From Stenotrophomonas maltophilia (lineage in GTDB: Bacteria; Pseudomonadota; Gammaproteobacteria; Xanthomonadales; Xanthomonadaceae): a DNA stretch of 64,000 nt. A model generated the notes under the pieces. It worked only from the letters and a program-made list of their open reading frames with translations, was not told where the DNA came from and did not search any database. Positions 8,670 to 18,889 of this stretch are shown piece by piece; position 1 is the stretch's first letter; every line of letters starts with the position of its first letter. The stretch lies in contig WNDS01000003.1 in assembly GCA_009912235.1 (NCBI GenBank), forward strand, positions 186,001-250,000. The letters are read 5' to 3'. Position numbers and translations under genes: made by a program.

Positions 8670-9248
8670 TCAGGCCATCCAGCCCAGCAGCTGCTGCAGG
8701 CGCTGGTGCGGGTCGTCCTGCTGCAACAGCTGCAGGCGCTGCGGTTCGGCCAGCGGCATCAGCTGTGCCAGCCGCCAGCCGACCCAGGCGGCGTTGTCGT
8801 ACAGCGCCGGCGTGGGCGGGGCGAATTCATTGCCGGCCTGCTCCACGATCTGCTCCAGCATGGTGGCCAGCAGGGCATGCTGCGGCTGCAGCTCATCGTC
8901 GGGGTCGGGCTCGCACCAGCGCACCTGGCCCACCACCAGGCCGTTGTCGCGCACGCGGCTGCGCTCGACGTGGAAACGCCGCGTGCCACGCAGGCGCAGC
9001 TGCAGCACGCCGTCGGCGCCTACGTCGAAATCCTCGATGCGCGCTTCCACGCCGAACGCGGCCGGCGTGGCCGGCGCACCGGTTTCCTCGCCCTGCAGGA
9101 TCAGGCAGACGCCGAAACCGCTGCCGGTACGGCCCGACTCGCGCACCAGGTCCAGGTAGCGGCGTTCGAACACGCGCAGCCCGAGGCTGGCATGCGGCAG
9201 CAGCACCGTATGCAGCGGAAACAGCGGCAGGCTGGGCAACCCGCTCAT
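8670..9248 (-). CDS. LON N-terminal (substrate-binding) domain protein
   Basis: A 192-residue protein consisting only of the LON substrate-binding domain: LPLFPLHTVLLP at the start, FERRYLDL, and an ILQGEETG segment. No AAA or protease domain follows. Stand-alone LON-domain proteins are widespread in proteobacteria and their role is not settled; they may bind unfolded peptides. The ATG at 9248 overlaps the TGA of mpl (ATGA), so it is translationally coupled to murein recycling by position only. Confidence 0.85.
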   Translation of the reverse strand: MSGLPSLPLFPLHTVLLPHASLGLRVFERRYLDLVRESGRTGSGFGVCLILQGEETGAPATPAAFGVEARIEDFDVGADGVLQLRLRGTRRFHVERSRVRDNGLVVGQVRWCEPDPDDELQPQHALLATMLEQIVEQAGNEFAPPTPALYDNAAWVGWRLAQLMPLAEPQRLQLLQQDDPHQRLQQLLGWMA

Positions 9249-10609
9249 CGCGACTGCAGTGCCGCCAGGAAGCGGCGCGGCGCACCGTCGAAGCCGCCGT
9301 TGGACATGAACACCACGTGGTCGCCGGGGCGGGTACGCGCCTGCAGCTGCGCCAGCAGCGCATCGGTATCCGGCACCGCCTGCGCATGCCCGCGCACCGC
9401 GCCGATCACCTTGCCGGCATCCCAGGCCAGTTCCGGGCGGTGCAGGAACACCACCTCGTCAGCCAGTACCAGCGACGGCGCAAGCGCGTCAGCGTGTGCC
9501 CCCAGCCGCATCGAATTGCTGCGCGGCTCCATCGCCACCACGATGCGCGCGTCGCCCACGCGGGCGCGCAGGCCTTCCAGCGTGGTGGCGATCGCCGTCG
9601 GGTGGTGGGCGAAATCGTCGTAGATGATCACCCCATCCTGCGTGCCGATCAGTTCCAGGCGCCGCTTGACGCTGCGGAACCGCGCCAGCGCCGGCAGGAC
9701 GCTGGCCAGCTCCACGCCCACCGCATGCGCGGCGGCCAGTGCGGCCAGGCCATTGAGCACGTTGTGACGGCCCAGCAGCGACCAGTGCACCTCGCCCACG
9801 CGCTCGCCGCGGTGGTGCACCACAAACGCACTGCCATCGGCGGCCAGCAGCTCGGCATGCCATTCCAGCCCGGCATCGAAACCGAAGCGCTCCACCGGCG
9901 TCCAGCAGCCCATCGCCAGCACTTCGGCCAGGCGCGGGTCTTCGCCGTTGACGATCAGCCGGCCCCGCGCTGGCACGGTGCGCACCAGGTGGTGGAACTG
10001 GCGCTGGATGGCGGCCACGTCCGGGAAGATGTCGGCGTGGTCGTATTCGAGGTTGTTGAGGATGGCCACCAGCGGCCGGTAGTGCACGAACTTGCTGCGC
10101 TTGTCGAAGAACGCAGTGTCGTACTCATCGGCCTCGACCACGAACTCGCGGCCTGTGCCGAGCCGGGCGGAGACGCCGAAATCCTCGGCCACCCCGCCGA
10201 TCAGGAAGCCCGGCGCACGGCCGGCGGCCTCCAGCAGCCAGGTGAGGATGGTGGTGGTGGTGGTCTTGCCATGGGTGCCGGCCACGGCCAGGGTGTCGCG
10301 GCCCGGCAGCACCCGCTCGGACAGCCACTGCGCGCCGGAAATGTAGCGCCGGCCAGCGTCCAGCACCGCCTCCACCGCCGGGTTGCCGCGCGAGAGCGCG
10401 TTGCCGATCACCACCTCGTCGCTGCCCGCCGGCACGCTGTCGGCCCGGTAGCCCTGGTCCAGGGTGATGGCCAGCTGCTCCAGCTGGGTGGACATGGGGG
10501 GATAGATGGCCTGGTCGCTGCCGCTGACCGTCTGGCCCGACTCGCGGGCCAGGGCCGCCACGCCGCCCATGAAGGTGCCGGCAATTCCAAGGATATGTAC
10601 GCTGCTCAT
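9245..10609 (-). CDS. mpl: UDP-N-acetylmuramate:tripeptide ligase Mpl
   Basis: A cytoplasmic Mur-family ligase that joins recovered L-Ala-gamma-D-Glu-meso-DAP tripeptide to UDP-MurNAc with ATP, feeding recycled peptide back into cell-wall synthesis. The 454-residue length is right for Mpl. It has the N-terminal Rossmann motif HILGIAGTFMGG, the ATP loop GTHGKTTTT near residue 111, and the central EADEYD. Mpl-specific AGTFMGG separates it from MurC. The start ATG at 10609 begins exactly at the conserved N-terminus; the frame stays open further upstream but without homology. It is the first gene of a pair with the LON-domain gene. Confidence 0.93.
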   Translation of the reverse strand: MSSVHILGIAGTFMGGVAALARESGQTVSGSDQAIYPPMSTQLEQLAITLDQGYRADSVPAGSDEVVIGNALSRGNPAVEAVLDAGRRYISGAQWLSERVLPGRDTLAVAGTHGKTTTTTILTWLLEAAGRAPGFLIGGVAEDFGVSARLGTGREFVVEADEYDTAFFDKRSKFVHYRPLVAILNNLEYDHADIFPDVAAIQRQFHHLVRTVPARGRLIVNGEDPRLAEVLAMGCWTPVERFGFDAGLEWHAELLAADGSAFVVHHRGERVGEVHWSLLGRHNVLNGLAALAAAHAVGVELASVLPALARFRSVKRRLELIGTQDGVIIYDDFAHHPTAIATTLEGLRARVGDARIVVAMEPRSNSMRLGAHADALAPSLVLADEVVFLHRPELAWDAGKVIGAVRGHAQAVPDTDALLAQLQARTRPGDHVVFMSNGGFDGAPRRFLAALQSR

Positions 10610-10734
10610 GGGCGGAGATTGTGACTGATCGCGACCGTGGTCGGCCAATCGCCGGTTCAGGGTCGGAGAACTCCTACATGGACTGTGCGACTTTTCCAAT
10701 CGCATGTCAGGGAAATCCTGATAGCGATGATCTG

Positions 10735-10902
10735 TGAACCCGGACACAATTCATCCTGCCAGCCGCAGCACCCCTATCGGTCCTACTCCCCAAGAGGCCA
10801 TCCCCAAGGGAGCTCATGCTGCGGGGGTCTTGAGCAAACCCTCTGCTGGCGCCTATGAAACGACACAGGCCAGGTCCTCGCGGACCTGGCCTGTGTTTTT
10901 TT
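10735..10902 (+). ncRNA. Candidate small RNA with C-rich loops
   Basis: The 329-bp gap between mpl and adk has no plausible gene but ends in a strong plus-strand terminator. Upstream of it CCGCAGCA (about 10764) can pair with TGCTGCGG (about 10818), closing a stem around two small hairpins whose unpaired parts carry CTCCCC and ATCCCC. Short C-rich loops are typical of sRNAs that bind G-rich ribosome sites, such as the Xanthomonas sX13-type RNAs. The 5' end and promoter are guesses; no confident -35/-10 pair was found. The family is not identified. Confidence 0.4.
10863..10902 (+). terminator. Strong intrinsic terminator between mpl and adk
   Basis: A perfect 15-bp stem (10863-10877 with 10882-10896) with a TCGC loop is followed by seven T. 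The T-run is on the plus strand, so it ends a plus-strand transcript although both neighbouring genes are on the minus strand. This is the main reason for proposing an sRNA here. In the minus direction it could also slow adk read-through. Confidence 0.85.
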
Positions 10903-10938
10903 GCCGTGCCAGGGCCGGACGGACCGGCCCGGCGGGCA

Positions 10939-11502
10939 TCAGCGACCGATCGCGGTGCGGATGCGGGCTTCCACGTCATCCAGCTCGCCGACGCCATCGA
11001 CGCGGGCCAGGGTGCCACGGCCGGCGTAGAAGTCGACCACCGGGGCGGTCTGGTCGTTGTAGACCTGCAGGCGCTGGCGCACCGATTCCGGGTTGTCGTC
11101 GGCGCGGCCCTGCTCCTTGGCGCGGCCGGCGATGCGGTCCACCAGCAGTTCAGTGGCCACGTCCAGCTGCACCACGGCATCCAGCGGCTGGCCGATCTTG
11201 GCCAGCAGGCCGTCCAGGGCGTTGGCCTGGGCAACGTTGCGCGGGTAACCGTCCAGGATGAAGCCCTTGGCGACGTCGGCCTGGGCCAGACGCGATTCGA
11301 GCATGCCCAGCAGGATCTCGTTCGACACCAGGTTGCCGGCGTCCATCACGGCCTTGGCCTGCTTGCCCAGTTCGGTGCCGGCGGTGATTTCCGCGCGCAG
11401 CATGTCACCGGTGGAAATGTGGGCGATCTCCAGCTTTTCCTTCAGGCGCGTCGCCTGTGTCCCCTTGCCCGAACCGGGCGGTCCCAACAGAACCAATCGC
11501 AT
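10939..11502 (-). CDS. adk: Adenylate kinase
   Basis: Catalyses ATP + AMP = 2 ADP in the cytoplasm. The P-loop GPPGSGKGT is at residues 7-15, the AMP site ISTGDMLRAE follows, and FILDGYPRNVAQA is present. At 187 residues it is the short form with a reduced LID (GRAKEQGRADD) and no zinc cysteines. The start is the ATG at 11502, preceded by GGAG at a spacing of 8; an upstream TTG codon is unlikely to be the start. It is divergent from pfp, with about 136 bp of shared regulatory region. Confidence 0.96.
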   Translation of the reverse strand: MRLVLLGPPGSGKGTQATRLKEKLEIAHISTGDMLRAEITAGTELGKQAKAVMDAGNLVSNEILLGMLESRLAQADVAKGFILDGYPRNVAQANALDGLLAKIGQPLDAVVQLDVATELLVDRIAGRAKEQGRADDNPESVRQRLQVYNDQTAPVVDFYAGRGTLARVDGVGELDDVEARIRTAIGR

Positions 11503-11638
11503 CAACCTGACTCCAACGTGTTGAAAATCCAGAAGGTGCCGCGACCGGACGGACCGCTATCGCTGCACCGCAATAGCGCCACTTTACCGCATCCGGGTAA
11601 TGTCCCTGCAATGTCCCCCACACCTGGCAGGTGAAAGC

Positions 11639-12895
11639 ATGCGCAACGGTACCCTCCTGTACGCCCAGTCCGGCGGCGTCACCGCCGTCATCAATGCCAC
11701 CGCCGCGGCGGTCATCGAACAGGCCCGGGCCAAGGGAATCAAGGTCCTGGCCGCGCGCAACGGCATCCTCGGTGCCCTGCGCGAGGACCTGATCGACACC
11801 AGCCGCGAGAGCGCCGCGGCCATCCGCGCGCTGGCCCACACCCCCGGCGGCGCCTTCGGCTCGTGCCGGTTCAAGCTGAAATCACTGGACGCCGACCGTG
11901 CCCGTTACGACCGGCTGTTGGAGGTGCTGCGTGCCCACGACGTGCGCTGGTTCCTCTACAACGGCGGCAACGATTCGGCCGACACGGCGCTGAAGGTCGC
12001 GCAGCTGGCCAAGGCGTCGGGCTACGACCTGACCTGCATCGGCGTGCCCAAGACCATCGACAACGACCTGGCGGTGACCGACACCTGCCCCGGCTTCGGC
12101 TCGGCGTCCAAGTACACCGCGGTGTCCGTGCGCGAGGCGGCGCTGGACGTGGCGGCCATGGCCGAAACCTCCACCCGCGTGTTCATTTACGAGGCCATGG
12201 GCCGCCACGCCGGCTGGCTGGCCGCCGCGGCGGGCCTGGCCGGCAATGGCGAGGACGAGGCCCCGCACATCATCCTGCTGCCCGAGCGCGCCCACGACGA
12301 AACCACCTTCCTGGCCAAGGTGAAGGCGGTGGTCGAACGCGTGGGTTACTGCGTGGTGGTGGCCTCGGAAGGCATCGCCAGCGCCGATGGCCGCTTCGTG
12401 GCCGATGCCGGCGGCGGCAAGGATTCCTTCGGCCACACCCAGCTGGGCGGCGTGGCCGCGCACCTGGCCGGGCGGGTCAAGGACGTGCTGGGGCTGAAGG
12501 TGCACTGGACCCTGCCCGACTACCTGCAGCGCTCGGCGCGGCACATCGCCAGCAAGACCGACTGGGAACAGGCGCAGGCAGTGGGCAAGGCGGCGGTGCA
12601 GCTGGCGCTGAAGGGCCAGAACGGGGTGATGCCGGTGATCGTGCGCAGCAGCGATGCGCCCTACCGCTGGAAGATCGAAGCCGCGCCGCTGTCGAAGATC
12701 GCCAACCACGAGAAGAAGATGCCGGCCGGCTTCATCCGCCGCGATGGCTTCGGCATCACCGCCAAGGCGCGTGCCTACCTGGCACCGCTGATCAAGGGTG
12801 AAGCGCCGCTGCCCTACGGGGCCGATGGGCTGCCGAAGTATGTGACGTTGAAGAACGTGGCGGTGAAGAAGAAGCTGCCGGCGTTCGAGGGCTGA
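11639..12895 (+). CDS. pfp: Pyrophosphate-dependent 6-phosphofructokinase
   Basis: Phosphorylates fructose 6-phosphate reversibly with PPi instead of ATP. At 418 residues it belongs to the PPi-PFK branch: the ATP-enzyme motif GGDGS is replaced by GGNDS (about residue 107), and the catalytic PKTIDNDL with its PPi-sensing lysine is present, as are MGRHAGW and the downstream SEG. Xanthomonads lack a complete ATP-PFK route and use this type of enzyme. AGGTGA sits before the ATG at 11639; an in-frame ATG at 11600 is less likely. The nearby proton pyrophosphatase and ppa make PPi turnover a theme of this window. Confidence 0.93.
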   Translation: MRNGTLLYAQSGGVTAVINATAAAVIEQARAKGIKVLAARNGILGALREDLIDTSRESAAAIRALAHTPGGAFGSCRFKLKSLDADRARYDRLLEVLRAHDVRWFLYNGGNDSADTALKVAQLAKASGYDLTCIGVPKTIDNDLAVTDTCPGFGSASKYTAVSVREAALDVAAMAETSTRVFIYEAMGRHAGWLAAAAGLAGNGEDEAPHIILLPERAHDETTFLAKVKAVVERVGYCVVVASEGIASADGRFVADAGGGKDSFGHTQLGGVAAHLAGRVKDVLGLKVHWTLPDYLQRSARHIASKTDWEQAQAVGKAAVQLALKGQNGVMPVIVRSSDAPYRWKIEAAPLSKIANHEKKMPAGFIRRDGFGITAKARAYLAPLIKGEAPLPYGADGLPKYVTLKNVAVKKKLPAFEG

Positions 12896-12923
12896 GCCAC
12901 GGTCGAGGTGAGGGAGGAAGGCG

Positions 12924-13316
12924 ATGGCACTGCGCGTTGTTCAACTCGGCAGCCCACGCACGCCCGGCGAGGGCCTGCGCATCGGCACGGTGCGGCGGCC
13001 GCCACGGGGCGTGCCGCGCAGCGAGTTCGCCCGCCAGGATTGGTATGACGTGTGGTTTCCGACCCTGGCACCCAGCCCGGAACTGGTGAAGCTGGCGCAC
13101 GGGGCCAGGACCACAGCGGACTGGAACGCCTTCTTCCGCCACTTCAAGGCCGAGATGAAAGCGCCCGAGGCGGCCCATGCGCTGGATCTGCTGGCGGCGA
13201 TGTCGCAGCACAGCGACATCGCCGTGGGCTGCTACTGCGAAGACGAGGCGCGCTGCCACCGCAAGGCGCTGCGCGAGCTGCTGGTGGCGCGCGGGGCGAA
13301 GCTGGCTGGGGGATGA
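12924..13316 (+). CDS. DUF488-family protein
   Basis: A 130-residue soluble protein of the DUF488 (YeaO-like) family: IGTVRRPPRGV near the start, the aromatic DVWFPTLAPS, and the C-terminal CYCEDEARCHRKALRELL that marks the family. The function is unknown; the conserved Cys/Arg/His cluster suggests metal or nucleotide binding. A strong GGGAGGA ribosome site lies about 6 bases before the ATG, and the gene starts 28 bp after pfp, so the two are probably co-transcribed. Confidence 0.8.
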   Translation: MALRVVQLGSPRTPGEGLRIGTVRRPPRGVPRSEFARQDWYDVWFPTLAPSPELVKLAHGARTTADWNAFFRHFKAEMKAPEAAHALDLLAAMSQHSDIAVGCYCEDEARCHRKALRELLVARGAKLAGG

Positions 13317-13326
13317 TGGAGGGGCT

Positions 13327-13433
13327 GCCGGCCAGCGGCCGCCACTACCGGGTTCTCCGCCGGGCATGGCCCAGCGTTACCGGTGCACGCCACAGGGTCA
13401 CGTCAGTAGAGCCACGCCATGCGTGGATGCGGC
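13327..13433. repeat. Cluster of GTAG-type REP palindromes
   Basis: Three palindromic cores lie in about 105 bp: a minus-oriented GTAG unit with GCCGGCCAGCGGC at 13327-13348, a minus-oriented CGCTGGGCCATGCCCGGCG-like core around 13354-13377, and a plus-oriented GTAGAGCCACGC-CAT-GCGTGG at 13407-13433. They fill the gap between the convergent DUF488 gene and the next minus-strand gene. Confidence 0.75.
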
Positions 13434-13449
13434 ATCACACCTACCTGTA

Positions 13450-13951
13450 TCAATTGCAGGCCTTGCCTTCCATCTGCAGCTGCGCGGCGAACTGCGGAAT
13501 CTGCGCGATGGTGCCGGCGGCGGCCTGCTTCTTCGCATCTTCCAGGTAGATGCGCGACTGGCCCTGTCCGTCGAGCTCCTGCTTGTGCGCGCTCGGCAGC
13601 CGCCACACGCGCACCACTGCCTGCTGCGCCGGGCAGGCGGCGCTGGGCACGCGGATCACATCGTTGAGCTTCCAGCCCTTGGCTTCGCTGGGCTGGGCCT
13701 GGCTGTAGTCGACGAAGCGCGCGCGGCTGGCACTGCTCGCTGGTGCGCACGGTGTTGAAGCGGTAGGGCTGGGCCGCATCACGGGTGAACTCGCCCTCCA
13801 GGCGCGCGCAGGCTTCGGGAATCTGGCGCAGCGTGTGGGTGGCACCGATCGCCTGCGGTGCGCCGACCGCACGCTGCAGTTCCGGGGTTTCCGCCGCCAC
13901 CGCGGCAACACTGGGCAGCACGGTGGCAAGGATCAGCAGGGGCAGGCGCAT
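13450..13951 (-). pseudogene. Secreted protein of unknown function, frameshifted
   Basis: A predicted periplasmic protein of about 167 residues. The start ATG 13951 has AAGGAG upstream at a spacing of 7 and opens a signal peptide (MRLPLLILATVLPSVAAVAA). The first part holds two cysteines (EACARL and EQC). Near 13735 one base seems to be missing and the continuation SRARFVDYSQAQ through QMEGKACN lies in a different frame. I do not recognise the family. The neighbour downstream on the plus strand is hppA, about 290 bp away and divergent. Confidence 0.55.
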
Positions 13952-14041
13952 GGGCAATCTCCTTCAGGTCTGCGCGCAGGCTTGCAGAGCATGGCTTAAC
14001 AGGGTGCAAAGGACGCCGGCAGGCGGGGCGTTGCGCACGCT

Positions 14042-14073
14042 GCTGCGCTCGCCGGGCATCGCCCGGCGCTACC
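14042..14073 (-). repeat. Single GTAG-type REP palindrome
   Basis: Read on the minus strand it begins GGTAGCGCCGGGC, has a GAT centre and closes with GCCCGGCG. The core is the same as at 40968 and 51695. It sits in the divergent gap upstream of hppA. Confidence 0.7.
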
Positions 14074-14245
14074 ATCCGGGCCCGGAGCGACGCATACTGC
14101 AGCCACCAGGGAATGCTGAACACTGCCATACGTCGGACGACCGCCACGGTCGGCACGGGTTGGTTCCAGGCTGCAACCCGTCGTCCCCCTCGTGGTGCCG
14201 TTCATCGCCACTGGATGCTCACCATCCATTCTGCGGAGGGGTCTG

Positions 14246-16269
<2,024 letters not shown>

Positions 16270-16273
<4 letters not shown>

Positions 16274-16458
16274 ATCAACGGTCTTCCCGGCCCACAACCA
16301 CGTGCGGACCAAGGTCCGCACCTACCAAGGCGCGCGTACCCCTGTAGATCCACGCCATGCGTGGATGGGCCTTCCCGGAACACCATAGCGTGCGAACCAA
16401 GGTCCGCACCTACCAAGGCACGTATGCCCCTGTAGATCCACACCATGCGTGGATGCGG
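16270..16458. repeat. REP array: 88-bp unit in two tandem copies
   Basis: Palindromes GTGCGGACC-AA-GGTCCGCAC at 16302-16321 and a slightly mutated copy at 16390-16409 alternate with GTAG-ATCCACGC-CAT-GCGTGGAT units at 16344-16366 and 16432-16454. Each type recurs at exactly 88 bp, so a two-hairpin unit has been duplicated in tandem. The array lies between convergent hppA and tonB. Confidence 0.85.
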
Positions 16459-16463
16459 GCGGC

Positions 16464-17207
16464 CTAGCGCCCGCGCAGGAAGAACGCCACCGGCACCATC
16501 ACCTCCACCTGCTCGCCGGGCACATCGTCCGGCGGTGCGGGAACCGGGCTGGCGCGGGCGACGGTTTCCAGCGTGGCCTGGTCCAGCGCGTCGCGGCCAC
16601 TGCTGCGGCCGATGCGCACGTTGCTGGTATTGCCCTTGCGGTCCACGCTGAAGCGCACGTAGACCACGCCTTCGTCTCGGCGGCGTTCGGCGATGCGCGG
16701 GTAACGCCGGTACTTTTCCAGATGCCCCAGCAGCAGTCCCTGCCAGGTCACCTTGGCCTGGCTCTGCTGGCCGGCGGTGGTCACCTGTGCGGCATAGCGC
16801 TCGCTGGCGCGCGCACTGACCTGCGGCGGCGCCAGGGTCTGGTCGACATTGGCCCGGTCGGCCGCCTTCTCCGGCGCCTGCGCAGTGGGCGGTGTGTACG
16901 GCTCGGCCACGTCGGGCACCACGTCCGGCGGCGGCAGCGGTTCGCGCGGCTTCGGCGTGGGCGGTTGCTCGCTGCGCTGCTGTTGCTGCTGCGGCGGGCC
17001 CGGCGGTATCTCGGTGGGCGGTGCCGGCGGGGCTTCGGGCACCTCGGCCAGATCCACCATCACCGCTTCCGGTGGCAGCACATCGGCCACCGGTGCCGGT
17101 TCGCGCAACGACCACCACACCGCTGCGCCGATCACCAGCGCGTGCAGCAGCACGGCCACGGCAAAGCTGCCGCTCCAGCGCAGCCGCGCGGGAACACCCG
17201 GCCTCAT
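16464..17207 (-). CDS. tonB: TonB energy-transducing protein of the haem locus
   Basis: Transmits proton-motive force from ExbB/ExbD to outer-membrane receptors. 247 residues: an N-terminal membrane anchor (about 13-34), a periplasmic proline-rich spacer with a glutamine run (about 55-125), and a C-terminal TonB domain beginning at KYRRYPRIAERRRDEG and ending in VPVAFFLRGR. Its ATG overlaps the exbD stop (ATGA). Being last in a run exbB-exbD-tonB beside haem oxygenase and a FecI-controlled receptor, it is probably dedicated to this uptake system rather than being the housekeeping TonB. Confidence 0.93.
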   Translation of the reverse strand: MRPGVPARLRWSGSFAVAVLLHALVIGAAVWWSLREPAPVADVLPPEAVMVDLAEVPEAPPAPPTEIPPGPPQQQQQRSEQPPTPKPREPLPPPDVVPDVAEPYTPPTAQAPEKAADRANVDQTLAPPQVSARASERYAAQVTTAGQQSQAKVTWQGLLLGHLEKYRRYPRIAERRRDEGVVYVRFSVDRKGNTSNVRIGRSSGRDALDQATLETVARASPVPAPPDDVPGEQVEVMVPVAFFLRGR

Positions 17208-17629
17208 TGCCCGGCCTGTTCCATGCCCGCCAGTGCGACCTTCAGGTAACCGGCACGGCGCAGGGCGTTCATGGTTTCCATCAGGTCGCCGTAGGCCACG
17301 CGCTTATCGGCGTGCAGGAAGATGCGCTGGCCGTGGTCGCCACCGGTGCGCTGGTCCAGCGCAGCGGTCAGGCCGGCGGCGTCGATGGCCGCATCGCCCA
17401 GCCGCAGCGACAGATCGGCCTGCACGGTCAGGAACAGCGGCTCGGCATCGCGCGGCTGCGGCTTGGCGGTGCTGGCCGGCAGTTCCACCGGCACGTCCAC
17501 GGTGGCCAGCGGCGCGGCCACCATGAAGATGATCAGCAGCACCAGCATCACGTCGATGAAAGGGGTGACGTTGATCTCATGGACTTCGTCCAGGCCATCA
17601 TCGTCGTCGCGGGAGGTCCGGATCGCCAT
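17204..17629 (-). CDS. exbD: ExbD-type biopolymer transport protein
   Basis: An inner-membrane protein of the TonB-ExbB-ExbD proton-driven motor. 141 residues: a short cytoplasmic N-terminus, one membrane helix (INVTPFIDVMLVLLIIFMV, residues 19-37) with the proton-carrying aspartate in FID, and a periplasmic domain. It starts 9 bp after exbB and overlaps tonB by 4 bp, so the three are one operon. Nothing unusual is seen. Confidence 0.95.
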   Translation of the reverse strand: MAIRTSRDDDDGLDEVHEINVTPFIDVMLVLLIIFMVAAPLATVDVPVELPASTAKPQPRDAEPLFLTVQADLSLRLGDAAIDAAGLTAALDQRTGGDHGQRIFLHADKRVAYGDLMETMNALRRAGYLKVALAGMEQAGQ

Positions 17630-17638
17630 GCCCTGCCC

Positions 17639-18298
17639 TCAACCGGCGCTGCGCGGCAGGCCGTGGCCGCGATCGAGATCGCGCGACACCAGCTGCTGCA
17701 CGCTGGCGGAGATGTCGCCGGACAGCGCGCGCAGGCAGGCCAGGCGGCGGCTGAAATGGTTGTAGATCACCACCGCCGGAATGGCCGCGACCAGCCCCAT
17801 GGCGGTGGCCAGCAGCGCCTCGGCGATGCCCGGCGCCACCACGGCCAGGTTGGTGGTGTTCGACGCGGCGATGCCGACGAAGCTGTTCATGATGCCCCGC
17901 TCCGTGCCGAACAGGCCGACGAACGGCGCCACCGCGCCGATGCTGGCCAGCACGCCGGTGCCGTGGCGCAGCTGGCGGGTGGTGGCCAGTTCCAGGCGTT
18001 CCAGCCGCGATGCCAGGCGCTCCTTGATGCCCTCATGGCCCTGTGCGTCGGCCGACAGCTGCAGTTCGGTACGCGCCGCCTCCAGCATCTGCTGGGCCAG
18101 CCCCTCCTGCAGGGCGGCATCGTCGCCGGCATCGGCCAGGCCGCGGCGCGCCAGCAGCACCTGCCTTGCAGCGGCCAGCCCGCGCACGATACGCACCAGC
18201 TCCAGCGTCTTGGCAATCAGCACCGTCCAGGTGGCCAGCGAGGCCAGCGCCAGGCAGATCATCACCACCTTCACCACCCAGTCGGCGGCCAGGTACAT
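17639..18298 (-). CDS. exbB: ExbB-type biopolymer transport protein (start uncertain)
   Basis: The multi-pass partner of ExbD that forms the proton channel. The 219-residue reading has three membrane segments and the conserved block GAVAPFVGLFGTERGIMNSF followed by GIAEALLATAMGLVAAIPAV. The N-terminus is doubtful. A further ATG at 18354 opens MPADVFLLAAAR and then meets TGA, but one extra C in the CCC run (GGG at 18315-18317) would join it to PLTPWAMYL and give a more typical N-terminus of about 238 residues. So a one-base deletion may have removed the true start. First gene of exbB-exbD-tonB. Confidence 0.85.
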   Translation of the reverse strand: MYLAADWVVKVVMICLALASLATWTVLIAKTLELVRIVRGLAAARQVLLARRGLADAGDDAALQEGLAQQMLEAARTELQLSADAQGHEGIKERLASRLERLELATTRQLRHGTGVLASIGAVAPFVGLFGTERGIMNSFVGIAASNTTNLAVVAPGIAEALLATAMGLVAAIPAVVIYNHFSRRLACLRALSGDISASVQQLVSRDLDRGHGLPRSAG

Positions 18299-18444
18299 CG
18301 CCCACGGCGTCAGCGGGTGCGGGCGGCGGCAAGCAGGAACACATCGGCAGGCATGGAAACGTCCGGATCATCAGTCAGGGAATGCAGCGCGCGCATGGGC
18401 GGCGCGCTGCGGGAAAAAAACGGCGGCTGGCCTGCCGCGCGGTG

Positions 18445-18849
18445 TCAGGGACGTGGCGGTTCGCCGCTGGCGGGGGCGGCCGGCAGTTCGCGCGGCGTAG
18501 GCCGCGACAGCACGTAGGCGGCACTGGCGATGAAGAACAGGCCCACGCCCAGCGCCAGCTTCCAGCTGGGATGCGCGCCGAGGTAGAACAGCACATAGCC
18601 CAGGGCCATGCCGCCACCGGCAAAGCACTTGCCCTTGTTGCTGATCGCGCCCTGTTCCTTCCACTGCCGCAGCGGGCGGCCGTAGCGCGGGTGGTTCAGC
18701 AGCCAGGCCTCGAAGCGGGGCGAGGAGCGCGAGAAGCACCACACCGCCAGGATCAGGAAGATGGTGGTCGGCATGACCGGCAGCAGTTCGCCGATGATGC
18801 CCGGCGCGACCATCAGCCAGCCCACGAAGAACCAGAACCAGCGGATCAT
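18445..18849 (-). CDS. YbaN-family DUF454 membrane protein
   Basis: A 134-residue inner-membrane protein of the DUF454 (YbaN) family. The signature is WFFVGWLMVAPGIIGELLPVMPTT near the N-terminus, then CFSRSSPRFEAWLLNHP and a tail with two more helices. Its function is unknown. DUF454 genes are frequently found beside haem oxygenase and haem receptors, and that is the case here: it follows hemO by 40 bp on the same strand and precedes exbB, so a role in haem or iron handling is a fair guess. Confidence 0.85.
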   Translation of the reverse strand: MIRWFWFFVGWLMVAPGIIGELLPVMPTTIFLILAVWCFSRSSPRFEAWLLNHPRYGRPLRQWKEQGAISNKGKCFAGGGMALGYVLFYLGAHPSWKLALGVGLFFIASAAYVLSRPTPRELPAAPASGEPPRP

Positions 18850-18889
18850 CGCCGCCCACCCTGTGCTGCGCGGATCAGCCGGCCGGGGT

